24,069 nucleotides of DNA from an uncultured Bacteroides sp. Its GTDB lineage: Bacteria > Bacteroidota > Bacteroidia > Bacteroidales > Bacteroidaceae. The notes beneath the pieces are model-generated. The model was not told the DNA's origin, made no database searches, and was given only the letters and a program-made list of their open reading frames with translations. The translations under genes and the position numbers were made by a program. Position 1 is the first letter of the stretch, and the number at the start of each line of letters is the position of its first letter. Of the stretch, positions 1-8,170 are shown piece after piece. Location of the stretch: NCBI GenBank assembly GCA_905203765.1, contig CAJKXC010000039.1, forward strand, positions 1-24,069. The letters run 5' to 3'.

Positions 1-48
1 AGCTGACTACGGATCAGCCGGTTACAGGTTTGAATCCTGTCGCGATCA
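1..48 (+). tRNA. tRNA-Arg (anticodon ACG), 5' part outside the window
   Basis: The 3' portion of a tRNA folds cleanly. The anticodon stem GCTGA/TCAGC (2-6 and 14-18) encloses the 7-nt loop CTACGGA with anticodon ACG at 9-11. A 5-nt variable loop follows, then a T arm ACAGG/CCTGT (24-28 and 36-40) with loop TTTGAAT. The 3' acceptor strand CGCGATC (41-47) and discriminator A48 end the molecule. CCA is not encoded. The D arm and 5' acceptor strand lie upstream of the window, so the acceptor pairing cannot be verified. Confidence 0.9.
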
Positions 49-50
49 CG

Positions 51-86
51 AAAAGCCTTTGCAAGTATCTTGCAGAGGCTTTTTTA
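51..86 (+). terminator. Rho-independent terminator of the tRNA-Arg gene
   Basis: A 15-bp stem with one G-U pair joins 51-65 to 69-83. It has a 3-nt loop (TAT) and ends in a run of T (80-85). It starts two bases after the tRNA 3' end, so it most simply ends the tRNA transcript. Confidence 0.85.
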
Positions 87-94
87 TATGACAA

Positions 95-199
95 AAACGC
101 ATCATCTGTTTGCCCCAAACGGATGGTCTGTTTATAGCAAACGCATCATCTGTTTAGGGCAAACAGATGATGCGTTTTCATTGTATATGTGATGCGTTT
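95..199. repeat. 22-nt-period palindromic array, AAAC...GTTT family, copy 1
   Basis: Four 17-nt units start at 95, 117, 139 and 161, exactly 22 nt apart, with 5-nt spacers GCCCC, ATAGC and AGGGC. A fifth degenerate unit starts in phase at 183. Each unit is an 8-nt half-site, one central base and an inverted 8-nt half-site; half-sites are AAACGCAT, AAACGGAT, AAACAGAT or AAACAGAC. Units 1 and 3 are identical and unit 4 is their exact reverse complement, so 94-115 and 157-178 form a perfect 22-bp inverted repeat and 139-155/161-177 a 17-bp hairpin. The array fills the gap between the convergent tRNA and dapA genes. I cannot assign it to a named family. Confidence 0.92.
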
Positions 200-206
200 T
201 TTAGAC

Positions 207-1100
207 TCAGCACTTAATGTTCAGTTCGTCCAATATCTTGCGCATAGCTTCAAATGTAGTGATCCGGGTTGGTACCAATGGTAACCGGAGTTTGTTTTCT
301 ATCATTCCCATCACATTCAGCATGGCTTTTACGCCTGCCGGATTGCCGTCTACAAACAAAAGCTTGAACAGTTCGGCGAATTTGTGGTGGATAGTCAGCG
401 CATTCGCGTAATCTCCGTGTAATGCCAGACGTACCATACGGCTGAACTCGCGCGGAAATGCATTTCCGATAACCGAAATGATGCCGACTGCCCCCAGGGT
501 AATCAGAGGGAAGGTAATACCGTCATCTCCCGAAATAACATCGAAATCGGCAGGTTTATTCTTGATGATATCGTCCATTTGGGTGATATCGCCCGATGCT
601 TCCTTGATGGCAATCACATTTTTGAAATCGCGTGCAATGCGCAGGGTCGTTTCGGCCTTCATGTTCACGCCGGTGCGGCCGGGGACGTTATAAAGTACGA
701 TGGGCAGGTCAGTTGCTGCCGATATGGCTTTATAGTGCTGGTATATGCCTTCCTGCGAAGGTTTATTGTAATATGGAACGACGGAAAGAATCGCGTCTAC
801 TCCGGTGAAATCGTCATTTTTCAGTGTTTCCACTATGGCACGGGTATTATTTCCGCCTACACCGAGGAGAATAGGTATTCTTCCGTTCACGCGTTCGATG
901 ACCATTTTCTTGATTTTCTTCTTTTCATCTTCCGTCAGCGTCGGAGTTTCTGCCGTAGTGCCAAGCACGCACAGAAAATCGGTATTGTTTTGGAGTTGAT
1001 AGTCCACCAAACGCATCAACGCATCGTAATCAACGCTCTCATCCTCTTTAAAAGGAGTAATAAGCGCTACCCCCATTCCTTTCAATCTTGTCTGTATCAT
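207..1100 (-). CDS. dapA: 4-hydroxy-tetrahydrodipicolinate synthase
   Basis: This 297-residue protein is a full-length DapA. It condenses pyruvate with aspartate semialdehyde in the cytoplasm, the first committed step to diaminopimelate and lysine. Visible family motifs are GTTAE at 47-51 (the pyruvate-binding Thr-Thr pair), YNVPGRTG with the catalytic Tyr137 and the substrate-binding Arg142, and IKEASGD with the Schiff-base Lys166. The start gives the usual N-terminus (a few residues before GMGVALITPF) and follows a good promoter by about 30 nt. It is leftward, downstream of ligA in the same direction but with its own promoter. Its 3' end faces repeat array 1. Nothing looks damaged. Confidence 0.97.
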   Translation of the reverse strand: MIQTRLKGMGVALITPFKEDESVDYDALMRLVDYQLQNNTDFLCVLGTTAETPTLTEDEKKKIKKMVIERVNGRIPILLGVGGNNTRAIVETLKNDDFTGVDAILSVVPYYNKPSQEGIYQHYKAISAATDLPIVLYNVPGRTGVNMKAETTLRIARDFKNVIAIKEASGDITQMDDIIKNKPADFDVISGDDGITFPLITLGAVGIISVIGNAFPREFSRMVRLALHGDYANALTIHHKFAELFKLLFVDGNPAGVKAMLNVMGMIENKLRLPLVPTRITTFEAMRKILDELNIKC

Positions 1101-1135
1101 GAGTATTATAAAGTAATCTCTAATTAAATGACTCG

Positions 1136-1169
1136 CAAAAGTACGAATTTTTTCGATTTACCCTACAAA
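1136..1169 (-). promoter_or_regulatory. Bacteroides-type promoter of dapA
   Basis: On the minus strand TACTTTTG (1136-1143) matches the -7 consensus TAnnTTTG. TTTG (1166-1169) lies 22 nt upstream as a -33 element. Predicted transcription starts about 30 nt before the dapA ATG. Confidence 0.7.
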
Positions 1170-1203
1170 TATAAGCCATAAAAAAGCTTTCAGCAGACAT
1201 TTG

Positions 1204-3201
1204 TTAGGATATCAGGCCTAAAAACTCATCTTCGCTCATTATCTTCACACCCAGTTTCTGGGCTTTTTCCAGTTTGGCAGGCCCCATATGCTCACCGGCC
1301 AGGATAAAGCTGGTCTTGGCAGAGATGCTGCCTACATTCTTTCCGCCATTCTTTTCAATAAGATCTTTATATTCGTCCCTTGAATGGTGGGTGAATACGC
1401 CACTGATGACGATGGACTGGCCGGCAAGTTTGTCGGTATATTCACTCAGGTCTTCTTCTTTCTGGTAGAATTGCAATCCGGCTGCTTTTAAGCGGTTTAC
1501 CAGCTCTCTGTTTGATGGATTTGCAAAGTAAACGAGAATGCTCTGCGCTATTTTTTCGCCGATTTCATCGATGTTTTTCAGCTTTTCGAGATCGGCGTCT
1601 TCCAGTTCCTCAATGTCTCTGAAGGACTTGGCTATCTTCTTGGCTACGGTTTCGCCTACAAAACGGATGCCCAGTGCGAAAAGCACTCTTTCGAACGGTA
1701 CTTCCTTGCTGGCTTCAATACCTTTAATGATGTTTTCGGCGGACTTTTCGCCCATTCTATCCAGGCTCTTGATATCCTCTGCTTTAAGCTGGTACAAGTC
1801 TGCGGTGTTTTTTATCAATCCCAGCCGGTAGAACATATCCACGGTTTCCGGTCCCAGTCCGTCTATGTTCATGGCCTTTCGGCTGATGAAATGCTCTATC
1901 TTACCCTTTATCTGGGGCGGACATGCCGTTTCATTGGGGCAATAGTGTGCTGCTTCGCCTTCGTAACGTATCAGTTTACTGCCGCATTCGGGGCAATGGG
2001 TGATGAATTTCACTTTCTCGCCGACAAGCATGCCGCGGGCTTCTTTGTCAACTCCGGTTATTTTAGGGATAATCTCTCCGCCTTTTTCCACATAAACCAT
2101 ATCGCCTACGTGCAAATCCAGCCCTTCTATGATGTCTGCATTATGCAGAGAGGCCCTTTTTACGATAGTACCGGACAGTTGCACGGGATCCAGATTGGCA
2201 ACCGGAGTCACTGCGCCGGTACGTCCCACCTGGTAAGTGACTTTGTTCAAGCGTGTTAATGCACGCTCCGCCTGAAATTTATAAGCAATGGCCCAGCGGG
2301 GAGATTTTGCGGTGAAACCGAGGTTTTTCTGCTGTTTCAAGCTGTTGACTTTCAGTACGATGCCGTCTGTTGCTACCGGCATGTTCTTGCGCTCGGTATC
2401 CCAATATCGGATGTATTCGAATATCTCTTCCAGGCTATGCGCCTTCTTCATATGCTCGGAGATCTTGAATCCCCAGCTGGCGGCTGTTTGCAGGTTTTCG
2501 TAATGCCCGTCGCAGGGCAGTTCTTCGCCCAACAGATAATATAGGTATGCGTCGAGCTTGCGCGAAGCTACGATGGCAGAGTTTTGCAGTTTCAAGGTTC
2601 CCGAAGCTGCATTGCGCGGATTGGCAAAAAGTGGCTCTTCGCGTGCTTCCTTTTCGCGGTTCAACTCTTCGAATACAACCCAAGGCATCAGTATTTCTCC
2701 TCTGATTTCGAATGATTTAGGATAATCTCCGTGAAGAACCAGGGGGATGGTGCGTATCGTTTTCACATTATCCGTCACATCATCGCCCTTTTCGCCGTCA
2801 CCACGGGTTACAGCACGTACTAACTTACCGTCCTCGTAGGTCAGTGAAATGGAAGTGCCGTCATACTTCAGCTCACAGCAGATTTCAAAATCCTCGTTCA
2901 GCGCTTTCTTTACACGATCATAAAAGTCCGTCACCTCACTTTCAGAATAAGTATTCCCTAATGAAAGCATCGGATATTTGTGTGCCACTTGCGTGAAATT
3001 CTTGTTTATATCGCTTCCTACGCGCATGGTAGGCGAATTTTCATCCTGATATTCAGGGTGTTCTTTCTCCAGGTCCTGCAATTCGCGCATCTTGTCATCA
3101 AACTCCTTATCAGATATTTCGGGAGCATTCAGCACGTAGTAATTATAGTTGTGCCGGTGCAGTTCGGCGCGCAGTTCATCTATCTTTTCCTTTACAGTCA
3201 T
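1204..3201 (-). CDS. ligA: NAD-dependent DNA ligase
   Basis: This 665-residue protein has the full domain order of bacterial LigA, which seals nicks in replication and repair using NAD+. An N-terminal Ia domain precedes the adenylation domain, whose nucleophile Lys112 is in the motif LKYDGTS. An OB-fold region follows, then a four-cysteine zinc site (Cys403, Cys406, Cys421, Cys427). Helix-hairpin-helix repeats occupy roughly 440-575, and a C-terminal BRCT domain runs from about 590 to 665. The length is typical. It is transcribed divergently from trmD, with -7 boxes for both genes in the short gap. No obvious terminator separates it from dapA. Confidence 0.98.
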   Translation of the reverse strand: MTVKEKIDELRAELHRHNYNYYVLNAPEISDKEFDDKMRELQDLEKEHPEYQDENSPTMRVGSDINKNFTQVAHKYPMLSLGNTYSESEVTDFYDRVKKALNEDFEICCELKYDGTSISLTYEDGKLVRAVTRGDGEKGDDVTDNVKTIRTIPLVLHGDYPKSFEIRGEILMPWVVFEELNREKEAREEPLFANPRNAASGTLKLQNSAIVASRKLDAYLYYLLGEELPCDGHYENLQTAASWGFKISEHMKKAHSLEEIFEYIRYWDTERKNMPVATDGIVLKVNSLKQQKNLGFTAKSPRWAIAYKFQAERALTRLNKVTYQVGRTGAVTPVANLDPVQLSGTIVKRASLHNADIIEGLDLHVGDMVYVEKGGEIIPKITGVDKEARGMLVGEKVKFITHCPECGSKLIRYEGEAAHYCPNETACPPQIKGKIEHFISRKAMNIDGLGPETVDMFYRLGLIKNTADLYQLKAEDIKSLDRMGEKSAENIIKGIEASKEVPFERVLFALGIRFVGETVAKKIAKSFRDIEELEDADLEKLKNIDEIGEKIAQSILVYFANPSNRELVNRLKAAGLQFYQKEEDLSEYTDKLAGQSIVISGVFTHHSRDEYKDLIEKNGGKNVGSISAKTSFILAGEHMGPAKLEKAQKLGVKIMSEDEFLGLIS

Positions 3202-3224
3202 AGCGATTTCTGATTGTTTGAATG

Positions 3225-3262
3225 CAAAAATACGGGTTTCTACCCGAATATTTGTACTTTTG
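3225..3262. promoter_or_regulatory. Divergent promoter region of ligA and trmD
   Basis: A minus-strand TATTTTTG (3225-3232) faces ligA and a plus-strand TACTTTTG (3255-3262) faces trmD; both fit TAnnTTTG. A small CGGGT/ACCCG hairpin lies between them. No convincing -33 TTTG is seen at the usual spacing for either. The trmD box implies a very short leader before an ATG at 3279. Confidence 0.55.
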
Positions 3263-3278
3263 CAAAAAATTAAAGTTT

Positions 3279-3956
3279 ATGCGTATTGACATTATCACTG
3301 TTTTGCCGGAGATGATTGAAGGCTTCTTCAATTGCTCTATTATGAAACGTGCTCAGAATAAAGGGCTTGCAGAAATACATATCCATAACCTGCGCGACTA
3401 TACGGAAGATAAATATCGCCGTGTAGACGATTATCCTTTCGGTGGATTTGCCGGAATGGTGATGAAGATAGAGCCTATCGAGCGCTGTATCAATGCCCTG
3501 AAAGCCGAGCGGGAGTATGATGAGGTGATTTTTACCACCCCGGACGGCGAACAGTTCGATCAGCCGATGGCAAACTCCTTGTCTTTGGCCCAGAATCTTA
3601 TTATTCTATGCGGACACTTCAAAGGAATAGACTATCGCATCCGCGAGCATTTCATAACCAAAGAGATCAGCATTGGCGACTATGTTCTGACGGGCGGCGA
3701 ACTGGCTGCTGCTGTGATGGCGGATGCTATCGTGCGTATTATTCCCGGTGTTATTTCCGACGAGCAATCTGCTTTATCCGATTCCTTCCAGGACAACTTA
3801 TTGGCGGCTCCGGTCTATACGCGCCCCGCGGAATACAACGGCTGGAAAGTTCCGGATGTTTTACTCTCCGGGCATGAGGCGAAAATTAAGGAATGGGAGC
3901 TTCAACAGTCGTTGGAGAGGACTCGAAAATTGCGTCCCGATTTGTTAGGAGAGTAA
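3279..3956 (+). CDS. trmD: tRNA (guanine-37-N1)-methyltransferase
   Basis: TrmD methylates G37 next to the anticodon of a set of tRNAs, using S-adenosylmethionine, and so protects the reading frame. The 225-residue product begins MRIDIITVLPEM, the usual N-terminus, and has YPFGG at 52-56. The SAM-binding trefoil-knot motifs are CGHFKGID (111-118) and IGDYVLTGGE (132-141). The catalytic Asp is in the SDSF motif (Asp168) ahead of YTRP. An upstream in-frame start at 3222 would add 19 residues, but the -7 box at 3255-3262 lies inside that extension, so 3279 is chosen. It is the only rightward gene in the first 9 kb and converges on pyrD. Confidence 0.97.
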   Translation: MRIDIITVLPEMIEGFFNCSIMKRAQNKGLAEIHIHNLRDYTEDKYRRVDDYPFGGFAGMVMKIEPIERCINALKAEREYDEVIFTTPDGEQFDQPMANSLSLAQNLIILCGHFKGIDYRIREHFITKEISIGDYVLTGGELAAAVMADAIVRIIPGVISDEQSALSDSFQDNLLAAPVYTRPAEYNGWKVPDVLLSGHEAKIKEWELQQSLERTRKLRPDLLGE

Positions 3957-3978
3957 TTCTACTGATGTAAATAAAAAG

Positions 3979-4011
3979 AAAAAGGGCATTCCGTGATGAA
4001 TGTCCTTTTTT
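3979..4011. terminator. Bidirectional terminator between trmD and pyrD
   Basis: A 13-bp stem (3979-3991 with 3998-4010, one G-U pair) has a 6-nt loop. It carries a T run on its 3' side and an A run on its 5' side, so it can act for both convergent transcripts. Confidence 0.85.
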
Positions 4012-4049
4012 CTGAATTTATATTGCGAATGGCAATATCTTGTTTTTAG

Positions 4050-4961
4050 TTATACCTCAAGCGCACCGATTATGTCTTGTACGGACTTGAATCCGTGTCT
4101 GTCAAGGTAGTCATTAATACCTTCTGCTACCTTCACTGTTATTGCCGGATCTATGAAGTTTGCAGTACCGATTTGAATGGCAGACGCGCCTGCAAGCATG
4201 AATTCCACTGCATCTTTCCAGTTCATGATACCTCCCAAGCCTATGACGGGGATTTTTACCGCGTTGGCAACTTGCCACACCATGCGCAATGCGATGGGCT
4301 TCACCGCTGCACCGGACATTCCACCCGTAACTGTAGAGAGTATGGGGCGCCTACGTTCCGCGTCGATAGCCATTCCCAGCAGCGTATTTATGAGCGACAC
4401 GCTATCTGCACCGCCATTTTCGGCTGCGCGGGCTATTTCTGTGATGTCTGTAACGTTCGGGGAGAGTTTTACGATAAGTGTCTTTTTGTAAACTGAGCGC
4501 ACGGCTTTTACCACTTCTTCAGCTCCTTTTGTGGTGACACCGAATGCCATTCCGCCATGCTTTACATTGGGGCAAGAGATATTCAATTCTATGGCAGGAA
4601 TTTTGTCAAGTTCGTTAATGATTGAAGCCGTTTCAGCATAATCTTCGATGGTAGAGCCCGAAACATTCACAATCATGTTTGTCTGAATGTCTTTGATACG
4701 CGGATAGATGTGTTCAACAAAGTAATGTACACCCTTATTCTGCAGTCCCACAGCGTTTAACATGCCCGATGGAGTCTCTGCCATGCGTGGATATGGGTTG
4801 CCTTCACGTTTGTGAAGGGTAGTCCCCTTTACAATTATACCACCTATTCGCGATATATCGATGAAATCGGCAAATTCTTCACCGTAACCAAACGTCCCGG
4901 ATGCCGTCATGACCGGGTTCTTCATTTGTAATTCACCAATGTTTACACTTAAATCTGCCAT
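4050..4961 (-). CDS. pyrD: Dihydroorotate dehydrogenase B, catalytic subunit
   Basis: This 303-residue class 1B enzyme oxidises dihydroorotate to orotate in pyrimidine synthesis, using FMN, and passes electrons to PyrK. The diagnostic catalytic cysteine is Cys130 in NISCPNVKHG; class 2 enzymes have serine there. FMN-contact motifs are visible at TASGTFGYG (19-27), VKLSPNVTD, GGIMNW and IQIGTA near the C-terminus. It overlaps pyrK by 13 bp, consistent with translational coupling of the two subunits. The partner gene and the cysteine make the B-type NAD-linked assignment firm. Confidence 0.97.
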   Translation of the reverse strand: MADLSVNIGELQMKNPVMTASGTFGYGEEFADFIDISRIGGIIVKGTTLHKREGNPYPRMAETPSGMLNAVGLQNKGVHYFVEHIYPRIKDIQTNMIVNVSGSTIEDYAETASIINELDKIPAIELNISCPNVKHGGMAFGVTTKGAEEVVKAVRSVYKKTLIVKLSPNVTDITEIARAAENGGADSVSLINTLLGMAIDAERRRPILSTVTGGMSGAAVKPIALRMVWQVANAVKIPVIGLGGIMNWKDAVEFMLAGASAIQIGTANFIDPAITVKVAEGINDYLDRHGFKSVQDIIGALEV

Positions 4962-5725
4962 AATAGTTTGTTTATATTAAAAACCGGACCTTCTTTACAT
5001 ACGCATAAATGACCTTCTGTGGTATTTTCCACACAACATAAGCAAGCGCCTATGCCGCATGCCATCATGTTTTCTAAAGACACTTCACAATTAGTGCCTT
5101 TACTTTTGGCATATTTGGCTACAGCCATCATCATTGGTTTAGGACCGCAGGTATATATTTGTTCGAAGTTCATCTTGCTCAATATAGAATGTTGGGTGAC
5201 ATGTCCTTTTTCGCCATGACTGCCGTCTTCCGTGGTGGTATATACATCTCCATAGGCAGCAAAATCTTCTAATTGCAACAAGTCTTTATCGCTTCTGGCA
5301 CCTAATAAGAAGGTGGGTTTGCTTCCGTTTTTCGCCAATTGCTCGCCTAAATACAACATCGGTGCTGTACCTACGCCGCCACCTACTAATAAGAGCTTAT
5401 CCGAGGGCTTTTCAGGCATTGTGAAGCTGTTTCCTAATGGAAGTACCACATTGATTATATCTCCTTGTTTTGCCGCTCCTAATCGCTTGGTTCCATCTCC
5501 TACAAGTTGGATTAGAAACCACACCTCATTCCGTTGTTTGTCTACATAATTAATAGAGATAGGGCGTCGCAGGAAAGTAGTGGGTGAACCGTCTACGCGA
5601 ATTTCGGCAAATTGTCCCGGAAGCATTTCCGGGAGCAGGGACGGGGAAGTCAATTTCAGCAGCGCATAATTGGCATGCAGTCGGACGTTCTCGGTCACTG
5701 TCAGATCTAAAATATATTTTTTCAT
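4949..5725 (-). CDS. pyrK: Dihydroorotate dehydrogenase B, electron transfer subunit
   Basis: This 258-residue FAD and [2Fe-2S] protein carries electrons from PyrD to NAD+. The ferredoxin-reductase-like FAD motif is RRPISI (53-58), and the nucleotide-binding loop is GGGVGTAP (115-122). The C-terminal cluster-binding loop has Cys223, Cys228 and Cys231 in MACGIGACLCC and a fourth ligand among Cys241 or Cys243. Extra cysteines at 213 and 230 make the exact ligand set uncertain by eye. It lies directly upstream of pyrD and has a -7 box in front. Confidence 0.96.
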   Translation of the reverse strand: MKKYILDLTVTENVRLHANYALLKLTSPSLLPEMLPGQFAEIRVDGSPTTFLRRPISINYVDKQRNEVWFLIQLVGDGTKRLGAAKQGDIINVVLPLGNSFTMPEKPSDKLLLVGGGVGTAPMLYLGEQLAKNGSKPTFLLGARSDKDLLQLEDFAAYGDVYTTTEDGSHGEKGHVTQHSILSKMNFEQIYTCGPKPMMMAVAKYAKSKGTNCEVSLENMMACGIGACLCCVENTTEGHLCVCKEGPVFNINKLLWQI

Positions 5726-5760
5726 ATTATCTATAAAGAGGGAATTTATCTTTCAAGGCG

Positions 5761-5768
5761 CAAAGATA
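5761..5768 (-). promoter_or_regulatory. -7 box of the pyrK-pyrD operon
   Basis: TATCTTTG on the minus strand fits TAnnTTTG and lies 35 bp before the pyrK start codon. No clear -33 TTTG is present at the usual distance. Confidence 0.55.
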
Positions 5769-5800
5769 CGGGAAATTGTGTAAACTCTTATTCTTACTCC

Positions 5801-6265
5801 TTAATTTTCGGGTTTGAATGTTTCGTATGTGTTATCATCAAAGAAAATTCTTATTTCAGTGATTTTCCTGGGTGGCCTTTCTTTGTAGATAATCTCTTGT
5901 TTTACAATCTCTTTAGGTGCTTTTTGCTGTCTTTCTAACGCAATTTCCTTGCGATTTTCCATTTCATTCGACTCATCGGCCGGATTTTCCGGATTCTCAG
6001 CAAATAAAGGGTAGTCGAATACGTCTCCTTCTTCTGCGGAGTTTGATTCATTACTCATCTTTCCTTTTCCGGTAAGCAACCATTCAAGGTTGATGTCATT
6101 ATACCGTTGATGCAATCTAAGGATCACTTCCGTACTTGGATATTTATTACGTGGACCCAAGATATGGGAAATAGTAGCTTGGGCAACACCGATGCTTTCA
6201 GCAAACGCGCCAGCTGTTAGCTTTTCCCGTTCCATAACCAATTTAAATCTGTCTTTTATACTCAT
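5801..6265 (-). CDS. XRE-family HTH transcriptional regulator
   Basis: This is a 154-residue protein of unknown target. Residues about 5-60 form a Cro/CI-type helix-turn-helix (AFAESIGVAQATISHILG is the recognition region), followed by the segment INLEWLLTGKGKM seen in many Bacteroidetes phage-repressor-like regulators. Residues 70-125 are acidic and low in complexity, and the C-terminus IRIFFDDNTYETFKP looks like a small conserved tail. An in-frame start at 6331 would add 22 residues, but a promoter with both -7 and -33 elements lies across that extension, so the ATG at 6263-6265 is chosen. A TTAC-N4-GTAA dyad covers the -7 box, which suggests autoregulation. Confidence 0.88.
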   Translation of the reverse strand: MSIKDRFKLVMEREKLTAGAFAESIGVAQATISHILGPRNKYPSTEVILRLHQRYNDINLEWLLTGKGKMSNESNSAEEGDVFDYPLFAENPENPADESNEMENRKEIALERQQKAPKEIVKQEIIYKERPPRKITEIRIFFDDNTYETFKPEN

Positions 6266-7100
6266 AACGTGGGTACGATTACAATTGTACTCTGAATTTA
6301 ATTGATTACAAAAGTAAAAAATAGAAATCACAAAAGCAAATTAAAAACGTGAATGTTTGAGTATTACAAAAGTGTTTGCAATATTACAAATCTAATTACT
6401 ACAAATGTAATGCGTAGTAAACCCCCTGAATAGATTCTCTTATTTAAACTTTAATTATTAATTGTAAAACACTTATTATTAAGTATGTATCTGTTATTGC
6501 ATTGGCTGGATAATGCTGCTTTACAATTGTTTTTATTTGCTTTTTTGCATTGTTTGGCTCTTTGCTTTATTTTAATGCTATATTATATTGGATTATAACA
6601 TATTATAGTATATATAATATTGGGTTAACCCCCTACTCTATATATTTGTAAATTGTATGTTTACTGACTTAAATATCGCTATTTACAATTGTATTATTAA
6701 GTTGTGCAGTATGATTGTAATATCAAACTTGTGTTTAAGTACGAATGTAAAGTGCGTGCTTTTACAAGGGTAAATTCTTGTTGTTGCAAACGCAACTATT
6801 TAACTCTTTTGAATAATGAAGTGGAGTTATATAAATCATCTGTTGGGAAGAAAATAGATGACACGGAAGAAAATCAATTAGAGATATTATTCTATCTACT
6901 CTTCAACCGGCGAATCCTTGCCTTTTTTCCGTACTAATGACCGATTGGTCGAGAAAAAACGATTCTGAGAGTGTTATTTTTGATATATAAAACTGATAAT
7001 AAGAATATTATGCTGTATTTTCATGCTTGCATATATACTCATAATAGAAAAAAGTAGGAAGAATCTCCCTCAATGTGACATAATGGAAGAGTTTATTGTA
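6266..7100. other. AT-rich gene-free stretch with repeated TTAC-N4-GTAA-like dyads
   Basis: No convincing gene is present. Perfect or near-perfect 12-bp dyads occur at 6279-6290, 6306-6317, 6364-6375, 6384-6395, 6399-6410, 6521-6532, 6683-6694, 6739-6750 and 6762-6773. The best two, TTACAAAAGTAA and TTACAAGGGTAA, are perfect in both arms. A plus-strand TATATTTG (6641-6648) fits the -7 consensus but has no good -33 element. A 77-codon rightward frame begins only with GTG at 6704 and resembles no family I know. From about 6940 to 7100 I see nothing notable. Confidence 0.6.
6306..6340 (-). promoter_or_regulatory. Promoter of the XRE gene with overlapping operator-like dyad
   Basis: The minus strand has TACTTTTG (6309-6316) and TTTG (6337-6340) separated by 20 nt, a good Bacteroides promoter. 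The perfect dyad TTAC-AAAA-GTAA (6306-6317) contains the whole -7 box. Confidence 0.72.
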
Positions 7101-8120
7101 TTAATGCAGGATTTTGAAGACAAGCTCCCGAAGGATATCTCCATCGCTTAAAGAAGAGTTGGCTACCCCTTTGGACTTGGCATCGGCATATCGAATCTCT
7201 CCGATGATCTGCATGGTCTTTACTCCATTGTAGCGGCGCATGGCGCTCAGGTATTCACGAGACTGCCATGGACTTCTCAAACCCAAGAAAGTAGCAATGC
7301 CTTGCTCCGACTTTTCGGGTGCATAATAAGCTAACATCAGGTTGGAAAAGAAGCCGAAAAGTAAAGATAAAGTCATTTGAATAGGATTTGTTTTAGGATT
7401 TTCTTCAAAATATTTTATTATCTTATTGGCTTTTAGAACGTCTTTTTCTACAATGGCACTGCGGAGTTCGAAGTTATTATAATCTTTGCTGATTCCGATG
7501 TTACGTTCTATCTGTTCGGGGGTGACACGTGTCTGACCTTTTGGAAGAGTGATAATCAGTTTTTCCAGTTCTCCGGTGAGACGGCTGAGGTCGGTACCGA
7601 CAAAATCGGCAAGCATAGAGGTGGCTTTGGGTTCAAGGTCTACGCCTTTGCGCTTCATATAAGAGGTGATGAATGCCGGGAGCTGGGCATCCTTTACCTT
7701 CTTGGATTCGAATAATATCCCTACCTTCTCTATCTCGGCAGCCAGTTTTTTTCTCCTATCCAGTACGCCATGCTTGTGGCAGATAACCAGGATGGTAGAA
7801 TTCAGCGGCTTTTGCAGATAGTACGAAAGTTCGTCCATGTTGCGGATAGCTTGCGCTTCTTTGACTACAACAACCTGGCGTTCGGACATCATCGGATATC
7901 GCTTGGCGGCATTGATAACGGTAGCTATATCGACATCCGCACCATAAACAACGGTCAGATTGAACTCTTTTTCGGTATCAGTGAGAACATTGTCTATGAT
8001 ATAGTCGGAGATCAGGTCAATGTAATATGCCTCTTCGCCCATAAGGTAATAGACGGGGCGGTATTGCTTGGCCTTTAACTCTTTCAGGATGTCATCGCAT
8101 GTTGTTTCTTGTTTCGCCAT
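7101..8120 (-). CDS. holA: DNA polymerase III, delta subunit
   Basis: This 339-residue protein matches HolA in length and overall pattern. Delta is the clamp-loader subunit that opens the sliding clamp. The N-terminal region has RPVYYLMGEEAYYIDLISDYI, the usual opening of the family. A central helical section contains LSRLTGELEKLIITL, and the C-terminal collar domain includes the segment NPIQMTLSLLFGFFSNLMLAYY. It lies 50 bp downstream of the AMP nucleosidase gene in the same direction, with no -7 box in that gap, so they may share a transcript. A small CCGGTT/AACCGG hairpin (8144-8159) lies between them without a T run. Confidence 0.93.
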   Translation of the reverse strand: MAKQETTCDDILKELKAKQYRPVYYLMGEEAYYIDLISDYIIDNVLTDTEKEFNLTVVYGADVDIATVINAAKRYPMMSERQVVVVKEAQAIRNMDELSYYLQKPLNSTILVICHKHGVLDRRKKLAAEIEKVGILFESKKVKDAQLPAFITSYMKRKGVDLEPKATSMLADFVGTDLSRLTGELEKLIITLPKGQTRVTPEQIERNIGISKDYNNFELRSAIVEKDVLKANKIIKYFEENPKTNPIQMTLSLLFGFFSNLMLAYYAPEKSEQGIATFLGLRSPWQSREYLSAMRRYNGVKTMQIIGEIRYADAKSKGVANSSLSDGDILRELVFKILH

Positions 8121-8170
8121 ATAAGTTGCTTTGTCAGAGGATGCCGGTTATCAAACCGGAAAGTGATTGA

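Noticed and set aside
95..199. The regularly spaced repeats could be a CRISPR array.
   Set aside because: The period is 22 nt with 5-nt spacers, units occur in both orientations and are palindromic, and no cas genes are present.
6704..6937. A 77-codon rightward frame in the AT-rich gap.
   Set aside because: It starts only at GTG, overlaps operator-like dyads, resembles no family and has no clear ribosome-binding or coding signature.
8144..8159. Hairpin CCGGTT/AACCGG between the AMP nucleosidase and holA genes as a terminator.
   Set aside because: The stem is only 6 bp and lacks a T run on either strand.
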